NCBI GenBank assembly: GCA_009760855.2
Contig: WPIO01000226.1
Coordinates: 137,501-201,500, forward strand
Direction: 5' to 3'
DNA: 64,000 nucleotides
From: Cristatella mucedo
Taxonomy: Eukaryota; Bryozoa; Phylactolaemata; Cristatellidae
Shown here piece after piece: positions 23,241-34,270 of this stretch. A model generated the notes under the pieces. The model did no database searches. It was not told where the DNA came from and saw only the letters and a program-made list of their open reading frames with translations. The number at the start of each line of letters is the position of its first letter. Within the stretch, counting starts at the first letter, position 1. Both the position numbers and the translations under genes were made by a program.

Positions 23241-23685
23241 ATCGGCATGGTAATAATAATTACAATGCCCTTGATTAGGCGCCCTTAGAGAACTTAATCT
23301 CTTTCTAGGCGCTTTGCTGCACAGGAAAACGCACTTGAAATAATATCATAAGCTGAGTAATATCAAGGTTGATTAACAAAATGAAAAAACGTGGTTACGA
23401 GTGACATGCACAAGGTCAGCATGCAAGTGTGCTTAGTGGCACCATGCATAGTCTAAGTAATTGTATTGCAAGGATCGTCTGCCGATTCGTGGACGTTGCA
23501 TGCCGATCTCAGAATGCTACTCACGCTACGGCGAAGTTATCGTCTTCGGCTTGCTGCACGTGCCGCTTAGGCAAGCAGCTGCCATCGACCGCCGCGAATG
23601 CCTGCAAGCTCGTGACGTCGTCGCTTCGGCGGACCTCTAACGCCTGCCAGGGCTTTGCGAATTATTGTGTGGGTCGCGCCTTGCA

Positions 23686-23992
23686 TATGAAGCCGTTCAG
23701 GAGGGCCCACTCGGCTAAAGGGCAGCCGGAAGAGACGGCAGCTGAGGTGTAGGATGCAGCGTCTGCAGAGCCGCCGAGGAGAAGACGCCCGAAGTGAATC
23801 GCTCCGGAGAATGAGAAAGACGCTAAATACTTTGCCAAGCGAAAACACAACATCGCATCGGCCGAGGGCTGCCGAGATGAAGCGAAGCCTCGCGTGGCTG
23901 AGGAGCATGCTCGGCACGTAGCGGCCAAGAAGGAGAACGCAAAGCTGGGCGCCGACCATGCGGCCGTGCTGCTCGAGTACGGCGGGATGTGA
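23686..23992 (+). pseudogene. bZIP relic, U6 copy (open core)
   Basis: A 1-bp G insertion near 23703 affects only the N-terminal stretch. From 23798 to TGA at 23990-23992 the bZIP core is open for 64 codons, with GAG in place of the hinge TAG, as in U4. The zipper has the common AKKEN form rather than the U4 AEKEN form. Confidence 0.72.
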
Positions 23993-26546
23993 TCATTGGC
24001 TGGGGCAGACCAGCATATGTGCCTTGCTTCGAAAGCGATGCAACACTTCCTAGGCTAACTGCTGAAACCATCGCGGATTAAACAAGCGGCAATCAAAGAA
24101 GTAAGCGAGGCTTAGCATCGTCAAAGCCTACTCGTTCAATGGTGCAATGGTCTGCAGGCAGCAACGATAAGGCTACAAGCTGCTTTAGCCCACTTAGGAG
24201 TCATCGGGCACATGGCCAAGCTGATGTAGGCTGTGCAAAGTGGGCTACGTCATTGCATTGCAATAAGAAATGTCCTAAAGAAGCTACAGCTATCGACACA
24301 CATAGTCACATTTTTAAGTCATTTCGGACTGAGGTGATTAGAACTGAAATAACTGGTCGAGCTCAACCAAGTCGCTGTTTTGAAGGCATACGACTCGACT
24401 GCTGAGACAACCACCTGCAAGCTACAAACAGTATGCAAGCAGAAGGAAAGAACCGCAAAACGCTTACGATCATGAACGACGAAGGACAGATGAGTGCTGT
24501 ACTCTGCAGCTAGCCACACTGATACTAGCACATGCTGCCGACCAGGACCAGATACAGGTACTTGGCCGACGTCCTACATGCTCGGAGAACTGGGCTATAA
24601 CTGCCGGCTGAGGACATGTACAACTGTTATTTGTTTACAAGAGCCTCATTTATGGCCCGATGTGACCCTGATGAGCGAGACGTGGATGCACTCTGGCTGA
24701 ATTTCAGCATATGGCGCGGGCTATTAGTGGCTGTCTGTTCCGATCGGCTCATAAGCTTCGAGTTTACGCTTCTTTTCTGTAGTGACTGGTTTTGGCTTGG
24801 CGTCGATTGCCTGTCCCCAAGTTACCAGGCCGACAAGACGTATTCCTAATCTAGCCGAAGGAAAATCACAGTAGTGGGCAAAGCTGAAACGATGTTGTGA
24901 TTAAAGAGTACAAATTGGACATTTTGTTAGCCGAAGAATATCTCCTGTAGTTTATTCTTTGAGCACTGTACCAGTCGTGAGTATATTTCGTCGGTGCTGT
25001 GGCCGCCAAAGACATTTGACGTCATGCACAAACGGATAAGCAGTGAGCTGAAACTAATGCTGTGGTCGTCAGTCGCACGACCCTTCAAGCGTTTTAGCTG
25101 ATCGGCCACTCACGTGTCGTTACGATCGACCGAAGAAGACACAGCTGCCGACTCGATACGGAGAGCTTGGAGAGTCTGGCAGGGAGTACGTCACACAAAA
25201 AAAAGCATCCTTCAGCGGCAGAATAATGTTAGGAGTCATTCAGCATCAGGCTAACCTGCTTTGAGTTGTTTGTACTGGGCTGAATTATCGAACTCTTGTT
25301 ACCTATTTCCTAAGGTAGCTACAAGCACGTGGTTGACATATTCAACAACTCTGCTAACCAATTATGAAATTCGAAAGACTGTTGCGAGTGAAAGCGACTG
25401 AAAGTATGCAAGCGACAGAAAGTATGCAAGCCGGATGGCAGAACAGCAACAATCGAATGTGCTGCTAATGAAGAAACTGGCCCGGCAGTGCGTGCCAAGT
25501 CAGTTCTGAGAAATAACTGCAACGAGCCACAGCAATTGAAGATAAACCAGCAAGTCCTTGCCCAGAGACACATGCTACGACCAAGGCAGCAACTGGGAAT
25601 CACAGCAACAGCCATGACTTTGTTTTTAACTGGATCAGTGACTATACTATGCCGACACACCTGCCTACCTGTGTAACCGACGAAAGACTGCTCAACGTAG
25701 CTGCTGCAACCATTAGAGAATACAAAAGCCTCAAGCAAGAAGTGAGAGATGGTTGCGATTCTGAAAGCGTAAGTATTGAATTTTCCAACGGTCTGACGGT
25801 AGCAACGATAATCGTCCAAGTTGCAGTCGGCCTGTTAGGAGTCATTCGGCCCCTTGCTATGCTCTTTCGGGCTGTGTAAACTGGTCCACGTCATTCAACC
25901 GTTATTACGTTCTTCCTCAAGAAGCTACAGCGTTCAACACATGTAGTTGAACTTTCCGGTCCCATTGAATGCGAGCTACTTAAAGGCGAAGTAGTCCGGC
26001 GATCCTGACCGAGCTTCAGTTTTGAAGAAATGCAACCCGATTGCTGAGCCTTCCTCGTGGAAGCTACGCAACCGGCCGTTGGGAACTGTCAAAGTATCAG
26101 AGGCACGTGAGGGCAGGCACAGATGGGCGCTGCAGTCGACACCCAGCCACAATGATAGCTGCTGCCCAAAAGCAGAAACAAGTAAATGGCTGAGCTGGTT
26201 TGAGCTCCAACAACTGGGCCACGTCTGCAGGCTTAGCTTCCAAATACCTACTTGTAGTCCGGTACACTGTTTTAGTGAACTGATACCCATGCTTTAAAGG
26301 GTAACTAATGACGATTCATTCATCGTCAGCTACAAAGAAATCTGCATTAAGGGATTCAAAATTTCAGTGGGCAACTGTCTAAACTGCTACGACTATGTGC
26401 TCGCCTCATAGTATACTGCCAGTAAGCGGTGAGAGATCACTGCAAGAAGCCACAGCAATTGGGATGTACCAGCAAGCCCTAGGACTGACAGCAATGCTAC
26501 GAGCGAGACAGCGACCGAGAAGCTGAGCAGTCGCCCTTGACTTTGG

Positions 26547-26731
26547 TTAATAATAAGAATAATAATAATAATAATATTGCACTTGATAAAGCGCCCTCAG
26601 AGAACTCAATCTCTCTCTAGGCGCTTTACATTTGCTGCAAGTGATACGCAATAGAATAGTTGAAATCATGCTTCAAAACAAACGAAATGAATAACATGGT
26701 TGGTTACATGCACTGGGTCAGCATGCAAATG
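26547..26731 (-). mobile_element. optional family-alpha LINE 3' tail in U7
   Basis: Has a run of ATA/TTA repeats, the hairpin (with CTCAATCTCTCTCT instead of CTTAATCTCTTTCT) and a UTR cut off at the deletion junction. Confidence 0.85.
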
Positions 26732-26862
26732 CTGCACGTGCCGCATAGGCAAGCAGCTGCCATCGACCGCCGCGAATGCCTGCAAGCTCGTGACGTCGTC
26801 GCTTCGGCGGACCTCTAACGCCTGCCAGGGCTTTGCGAATTATTGTGTGGTCGCGCCTTGCA

Positions 26863-27167
26863 TATGAAGCCGTTCAGGAGGCCCACTCGGCTAAAGGGCA
26901 GCCGGAAGAGACGGCAGCTGAGGTGTAGGATGCAGCGTCTGCAGAGCCGCCGAGGAGAAGACGCCCGAAGTGAATCGCTCCGGAGAATGAGAAAGACGCT
27001 AAATACTTTGCCAAGAAAAACACAACATCGCATCGGCCGAGGGCTGCCGAGATGAAGCGAAGCCTCGCGTGGCTTAGGAGCATGCTCGGCACGTAGCGGC
27101 CAAGAAGGAGAACGCAAAGCTGGGCGCCGACCATGCGGCCGTGCCGCTCGAGTACGGCGGGATGTGA
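26863..27167 (+). pseudogene. bZIP relic, U7 copy
   Basis: One base is missing near 27015 (CCAAGAAAAACAC for CCAAGCGAAAACAC), shifting the frame within the basic region. It carries the hinge TAG and the CCG (Pro) variant. Confidence 0.65.
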
Positions 27168-29720
27168 TCATTGGCTGGGGCAGACCAGCATATGTGCCTT
27201 GCTTCGAAAGCGATGCAACACTTCCTAGGCTAACTGCTGAAACCATCGCGGATTAAACAAGCGGCAATCAAAGAAGTAAGCGAGGCTTAGCATCGTCAAA
27301 GCCTACTCGTTCAATGGTGCAATGGTCTGCAGGCAGCAACGATAAGGCTACAAGCTGCTTTAGCCCACTTAGGAGTCATCGGGCACATGGCCAAGCTGAT
27401 GTAGGCTGTGCAAAGTGGGCTACGGCATTGCATTGCAATAAGAAATGTCCTAAAGAAGCTACAGCTATCGACAAACATAGTCACATTTTTAAGTCATTTC
27501 GGACTGAGGTGATTAGAACTGAAATAACTGGTCGAGCTCAACCAAGTCGCTGTTTTGAAGGCATACGACTCGACTGCTGAGACAACCACCTGCAAGCTAC
27601 AAACAGTATGCAAGCAGAAGGAAAGAACCGCAAAACGCTTAGGATCATGAACGACGAAGGACAGATGAGTGCTGTACTCTGCAGCTAGCCACACTGATAC
27701 TAGCACATGCTGCCGACCAGGACCAGATACAGGTACTTGGCCGACGTCCCACATGCTTGGAGAGCTGGGCTGTAACTGCCGACTTAGGAGACGTACAACT
27801 GTTATTTGTTTACAAGAGCCTCATTTATGGCCCGAAGTGACCCTGATGAGTGAGACGTCGATTCACACTGGCTGAATTTCAGCATATGGCGCGGGCATTT
27901 AGTGGCTGTCTGTTCCGATCGGCTCATAAGCTTCGAGTTTACGCTTCCTTTCTGTAGTGACTGGTTTTGGCTTGGCTCGATTGCCTGTCCCCAAGTTACC
28001 AGGCCGACAAGACGTATTCCTAATCTAGCCGAAGGAAAGTCACAGTAGTGGGCAAAGCTGAAACGATGTTGTGATTAAAGAGTACACATTAGACATTTTG
28101 TTAGCCGAAGAATATCTCCTGTAGTTTATTCTTTGAGCACTGTACCAGTCGTGAGTATATTTCGTCGGTGCTGTGGCCGCCAACGACATTTGACGTCATG
28201 CACAAACGGATAAGCAGTGAGCTGAAACTAATGCTGTGGTCGTCAGTCGCACGACCCTTCAAGCGTTTTAGCTGATCGGCCACTCACGTGTCGTTACGAT
28301 CGACCGAAGAAGACACAGCTGCCGACTCGATACGGAGAGCTTGAAGAGTCTGGCAGGGAGTACGTCACACAAAAAAAAGCATCCTTCAGCGGCAGAATAA
28401 TGTTAGGAGTCATTCAGCATCAGGCTAACCTGCTTTGAGTTGTTTGTACTGGGCTGAATTATCGAACTCTTGTTACCTATTTCCTAAGGTAGCTGCAGGC
28501 ACGTGGTTGACATTTTCAACAACTCTGCTAACCAATTATTGAAATTCGAAAGACTGTTGCGAGTGAAAACGACTGAAAGTATGCAAGCGACAGAAAGTAT
28601 GCAAGCCGGATGGCAGAACTGCAACAATCGAATGTGCTGCTAATGAAGAACTGGCCCGGCAGTGTGTGCCAAGTCAGTTCTGAGAAATAACTGCAACGAG
28701 CCACAGCAATTGATATAAACCAGCAAGTCCTTGCCCAGAGACACATGCTACGACCAAGGCAGCAACTGGGAATCACAGCAACAGCCATGACTTTGTTTTT
28801 AACGGGATCAGTGGCTATACTATGCCGACACACCTGCCTACCTGTGTAACCGACGAAAGACTGCTCAACGTAGCTGCTGCAACCATTAGAGAATACAAAA
28901 GCCTCAAGCAAGAAGTGAGAGATGGTTGCGATTCTGAAAGCGTAAGTATTGAATTTTCCAACGGTCTGACGGTAGCAACGATAATCGTCCAAGTTGCTGT
29001 CGGCCTGTTAGGAGTCATTCGGCCCCTTGCTATGCTCTTTCGGGCTGTGTAAACTGGTCCACGTCATTCAACCGTTATTACGTTCTTCCTCAAGAAGCTA
29101 CAGCGTTCAACACATGTAGTTGAACTTTCCGGTCCCATTGAATGCGAGCTACTTAAAGGCGAAGTAGTCCGGCGATCCTGACCGAGCTTCAGTTTTGAAG
29201 AAATGCAACCCGATTGCTGAGCCTTCCTCGTGGAAGCTACGCAACCGGCCGTTGGGAACTGTCAAAGTATCAGAGGCACGTGAGGGCAGGCACAGATGGG
29301 CGCTGCAGTCGACACCCAGCCACAATGATAGCTGCTGCCCAAAAGCAGAAACAAGTAAATGGCTGAGCTGGTTTGAGCTCCAACAACTGGGCCACGTCTG
29401 CAGGCTTAGCTTCCAAATACCTACTTGTAGTCCGGTACACTGTTTTAGTGAACTGATACCCATGCTTTAAAGGGTAACTAATGACGATTCATTCATCGTC
29501 AGCTACAAAGAAATCTGCATTAAGGGATTCAAAATTTCAGTGGGCAACTGTCTAAACTGCTACGACTATGTGCTCGCCTCATAGTATACTGCCAGTAAGC
29601 GGTGAGAGATCACTGCAAGAAGCCACAGCAATTGGGATTTACCAGCAAGCCCTAGGACTGACAGCAATGCTACGAGCGAGACAGCGACCGAGAAGCTGAG
29701 CAGTCGCCCTTGACTTTGGT

Positions 29721-29924
29721 TAATAATAAGAATAATAATAATAATAATATTGCACTTGATAAAGCGCCCTCGGAGAACTTAATCTCTTTCTAGGCGCTTT
29801 ACATTTGCTTCAAAGTGATACGCAATAGAATAGTAAGTAAAATCATGCTTGAAAAACAAACAAAATGAATAACATGGTTAGGGGTTACATGCACTGGGTC
29901 AGCATGCAAATGTGGTTAGTGGAA
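29721..29924 (-). mobile_element. optional family-alpha LINE 3' tail in U8
   Basis: Complete form: repeat tail AATAATAAGAATAATAATAA, hairpin with CTCGGAGAAC, then the UTR to GTGGTTAGTGGAAG. Confidence 0.9.
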
Positions 29925-30371
29925 GTTGAATCGGCATGGTAATAATAATTACAATGCCCTTGATTAGGCGCCCTTAGAGAACTTAATCTCTTTCTAGGCG
30001 CTTTGCTGCACAGGAAAACGCACTTGAAATAATATCATAAGCTGAGTAATATCAAGCTTGATTAACAAATGAAAAAACGTGTTACGAGTGACATGCACAA
30101 GGTCAGCATGCAAGTGTGCTGAGTGGCACCATGCATAGTCTAAGTAATTGTATTGCAAGGATCGTCTGCCGATTCGTGGACGTTGCATGCCGATCTCAGA
30201 ATGCTACTCACGCTACGGCGAAGTTATCGTCTTCGGCTTGCTGCACGTGCCGCTTAGGCAAGCAGCTGCCATCGACCGCCGCGAATGCCTGCAAGCTCGT
30301 GACGTCGTCGCTTCGGCGGACCTCTAACGCCTGCCAGGGCTTTGCGAATTATTGTGTGGTCGCGCCTTGCA

Positions 30372-30677
30372 TATGAAGCCGTTCAGGAGGCCCACTCGGC
30401 TAAAGGGCAGCCGGAAGAGACGGCAGCTGAGGTGTAGGATGCAGCGTCTGCAGAGCCGCCGAGGAGAAGACGCCCGAAGTGAATCGCTCCGGAGAATGAG
30501 AAAGACGCTAAATACTTTGCCAAGCGAAAACACAACATCGCATCGGCCGAGGGCTGCCGAGATGAAGCGAAGCCTCGCGTGGCTTAGGAGCATGCTCGGC
30601 ACGTAGCGGCCAAGAAGGAGAACGCAAAGCTGGGCGCCGACCATGCGGCCGTGCCGCTCGAGTACGGCGGGATGTGA
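30372..30677 (+). pseudogene. bZIP relic, U8 copy
   Basis: 306 bp with TGA and TAG at the usual places and the CCG (Pro) variant near the end, which separates it from its otherwise near-identical neighbour U9. Confidence 0.68.
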
Positions 30678-33230
30678 TCATTGGCTGGGGCAGACCAGCA
30701 TATGTGCCTTGCTTCGAAAGCGATGCAACACTTCCTAGGCTAACTGCTGAAACCATCGCGGATTAAACAAGCGGCAATCAAAGAAGTAAGCGAGGCTTAG
30801 CATCGTCAAAGCCTACTCGTTCAATGGTGCAATGGTCTGCAGGCAGCAACGATAAGGCTACAAGCTGCTTTAGCCCACTTAGGAGTCATCGGGCACATGG
30901 CCAAGCTGATGTAGGCTGTGCAAAGTGGGCTACGGCATTGCATTGCAATAAGAAATGTCCTAAAGAAGCTACAGCTATCGACAAACATAGTCACATTTTT
31001 AAGTCATTTCGGACTGAGGTGATTAGAACTGAAATAACTGGTCGAGCTCAACCAAGTCGCTGTTTTGAAGGCATACGACTCGACTGCTGAGACAACCACC
31101 TGCAAGCTACAAACAGTATGCAAGCAGAAGGAAAGAACCGCAAAACGCTTAGGATCATGAACGACGAAGGACAGATGAGTGCTGTACTCTGCAGCTAGCC
31201 ACACTGATACTAGCACATGCTGCCGACCAGGACCAGATACAGGTACTTGGCCGACGTCCCACATGCTTGGAGAGCTGGGCTGTAACTGCCGACTTAGGAG
31301 ACGTACAACTGTTATTTGTTTACAAGAGCCTCATTTATGGCCCGAAGTGACCCTGATGAGTGAGACGTCGATTCACACTGGCTGAATTTCAGCATATGGC
31401 GCGGGCATTTAGTGGCTGTCTGTTCCGATCGGCTCATAAGCTTCGAGTTTACGCTTCCTTTCTGTAGTGACTGGTTTTGCCTTGGCTCGATTGCCTGTCC
31501 CCAAGTTACCAGGCCGACAAGACGTATTCCTAATCTAGCCGAAGGAAAGTCACAGTAGTGGGCAAAGCTGAAACGATGTTGTGATTAAAGAGTACACATT
31601 AGACATTTTGTTAGCCGAAGAATATCTCCTGTAGTTTATTCTTTGAGCACTGTACCAGTCGTGAGTATATTTCGTCGGTGCTGTGGCCGCCAACGACATT
31701 TGACGTCATGCACAAACGGATAAGCAGTGAGCTGAAACTAATGCTGTGGTCGTCAGTCGCACGACCCTTCAAGCGTTTTAGCTGATCGGCCACTCACGTG
31801 TCGTTACGATCGACCGAAGAAGACACAGCTGCCGACTCGATACGGAGAGCTTGAAGAGTCTGGCAGGGAGTACGTCACACAAAAAAAAGCATCCTTCAGC
31901 GGCAGAATAATGTTAGGAGTCATTCAGCATCAGGCTAACCTGCTTTGAGTTGTTTGTACTGGGCTGAATTATCGAACTCTTGTTACCTATTTCCTAAGGT
32001 AGCTGCAGGCACGTGGTTGACATTTTCAACAACTCTGCTAACCAATTATTGAAATTCGAAAGACTGTTGCGAGTGAAAACGACTGAAAGTATGCAAGCGA
32101 CAGAAAGTATGCAAGCCGGATGGCAGAACTGCAACAATCGAATGTGCTGCTAATGAAGAACTGGCCCGGCAGTGTGTGCCAAGTCAGTTCTGAGAAATAA
32201 CTGCAACGAGCCACAGCAATTGATATAAACCAGCAAGTCCTGCCCAGAGACACATGCTACGACCAAGGCAGCAACTGGGAATCACAGCAACAGCCATGAC
32301 TTTGTTTTTAACGGGATCAGTGGCTATACTATGCCGACACACCTGCCTACCTGTGTAACCGACGAAAGACTGCTCAACGTAGCTGCTGCAACCATTAGAG
32401 AATACAAAAGCCTCAAGCAAGAAGTGAGAGATGGTTGCGATTCTGAAAGCGTAAGTATTGAATTTTCCAACGGTCTGACGGTAGCAACGATAATCGTCCA
32501 AGTTGCTGTCGGCCTGTTAGGAGTCATTCGGCCCCTTGCTATGCTCTTTCGGGCTGTGTAAACTGGTCCACGTCATTCAACCGTTATTACGTTCTTCCTC
32601 AAGAAGCTACAGCGTTCAACACATGTAGTTGAACTTTCCGGTCCCATTGAATGCGAGCTACTTAAAGGCGAAGTAGTCCGGCGATCCTGACCGAGCTTCA
32701 GTTTTGAAGAAATGCAACCCGATTGCTGAGCCTTCCTCGTGGAAGCTACGCAACCGGCCGTTGGGAACTGTCAAAGTATCAGAGGCACGTGAGGGCAGGC
32801 ACAGATGGGCGCTGCAGTCGACACCCAGCCACAATGATAGCTGCTGCCCAAAAGCAGAAACAAGTAAATGGCTGAGCTGGTTTGAGCTCCAACAACTGGG
32901 CCACGTCTGCAGGCTTAGCTTCCAAATACCTACTTGTAGTCCGGTACACTGTTTTAGTGAACTGATACCCATGCTTTAAAGGGTAACTAATGACGATTCA
33001 TTCATCGTCAGCTACAAAGAAATCTGCATTAAGGGATTCAAAATTTCAGTGGGCAACTGTCTAAACTGCTACGACTATGTGCTCGCCTCATAGTATACTG
33101 CCAGTAAGCGGTGAGAGATCACTGCAAGAAGCCACAGCAATTGGGATTTACCAGCAAGCCCTAGGACTGACAGCAATGCTACGAGCGAGACAGCGACCGA
33201 GAAGCTGAGCAGTCGCCCTTGACTTTGGTT

Positions 33231-33434
33231 AATAATAAGAATAATAATAATAATAATATTGCACTTGATAAAGCGCCCTCAGAAAACTTAATCTCTTTCT
33301 AGGCGCTTTACATTTGCTTCAAAGTGATACGCAATAGAATAGTAAGTAAAATCATGCTTGAAAAACAAACGAAATGAATAACATGGTTAGGGGTTACATG
33401 CACTGGGTCAGCATGCAAATGTGGTTAGTGGAAG
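33231..33434 (-). mobile_element. optional family-alpha LINE 3' tail in U9
   Basis: Complete form as in U8, with A for G in the hairpin loop side (CTCAGAAAAC) that weakens the inner stem. Confidence 0.9.
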
Positions 33435-33881
33435 TTGAATCAGCATGGTAATAATAATTACAATGCCCTTGATTAGGCGCCCTTAGAGAACTTAATCTCT
33501 TTCTAGGCGCTTTGCTGCACAGGAAAACGCACTTGAAATAATATCATAAGCTGAGTAATATCAAGCTTGATTAACAAAATGAAAAACGTGGTTACGAGTG
33601 ACATGCACAAGGTCAGCATGCAAGTGTGCTGAGTGGCACCATGCATAGTCTAAGTAATTGTATTGCAAGGATCGTCTGCCGATTCGTGGACGTTGCATGC
33701 CGATCTCAGAATGCTACTCACGCTACGGCGAAGTTATCGTCTTCGGCTTGCTGCACGTGCCGCATAGGCAAGCAGCTGCCATCGACCGCTGCGAATGCCT
33801 GCAAGCTCGTGACGTCGTCGCTTCGGCGGACCTCTAACGCCTGCCAGGGCTTTGCGAATTATTGTGTGGTCGCGCCTTGCA

Positions 33882-34187
33882 TATGAAGCCGTTCAGGAGG
33901 CCCACTCGGCTAAAGGGCAGCCGGAAGAGACGGCAGCTGAGGTGTAGGATGCAGCGTCTGCAGAGCCGCCGAGGAGAAGACGCCCGAAGTGAATCGCTCC
34001 GGAGAATGAGAAAGACGCTAAATACTTTGCCAAGCGAAAACACAACATCGCATCGGCCGAGGGCTGCCGAGATGAAGCGAAGCCTCGCGTGGCTTAGGAG
34101 CATGCTCGGCACGTAGCGGCCAAGAAGGAGAACGCAAAGCTGGGCGCCGACCATGCGGCCGTGCTGCTCGAGTACGGCGGGATGTGA
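33882..34187 (+). pseudogene. bZIP relic, U9 copy
   Basis: 306 bp with TGA and TAG, and CTG (Leu) near the end. This is the last copy, because U10 ends before the bZIP position. Confidence 0.68.
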
Positions 34188-34270
34188 TCATTGGCTGGGG
34201 CAGACCAGCATATGTGCCTTGCTTCGAAAGCGATGCAACACTTCCTAGGCTAACTGCTGAAACCATCGCG

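Larger units (their letters stand above)
20842..24075 (+). repeat. array unit U6 (3234 bp)
   Basis: Lacks about 240 bp of monomer A: sequence jumps at about 21459 from the block 2 end straight to ATTTTGTTAGCC. It has an optional tail (23079-23240) in irregular form plus the constitutive tail (23250-23454). Confidence 0.95.
24076..27250 (+). repeat. array unit U7 (3175 bp, shortest full unit)
   Basis: Contains the optional tail only. At about 26731 the sequence passes from GCATGCAAATG in that tail directly to CTGCACGTGCC near the bZIP region, a loss of about 330 bp relative to U8 that removes the constitutive tail. Confidence 0.95.
27251..30760 (+). repeat. array unit U8 (3510 bp)
   Basis: Long form with optional (29721-29924) and constitutive (29940-30143) tails. 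It is near-identical to U9 along its whole length, including shared private variants such as GGCAATCAAAG, ACACATTAGACA and GAGTGAAAACGAC. Confidence 0.96.
30761..34270 (+). repeat. array unit U9 (3510 bp)
   Basis: Same length as U8. It differs by scattered changes, for example GTCCTGCCC for GTCCTTGCCC near 32240 and CTCAGAAAAC in the optional hairpin near 33279. The 1-bp loss near 32240 shortens the minus-strand open frame, which shows that frame is not maintained. Confidence 0.96.
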
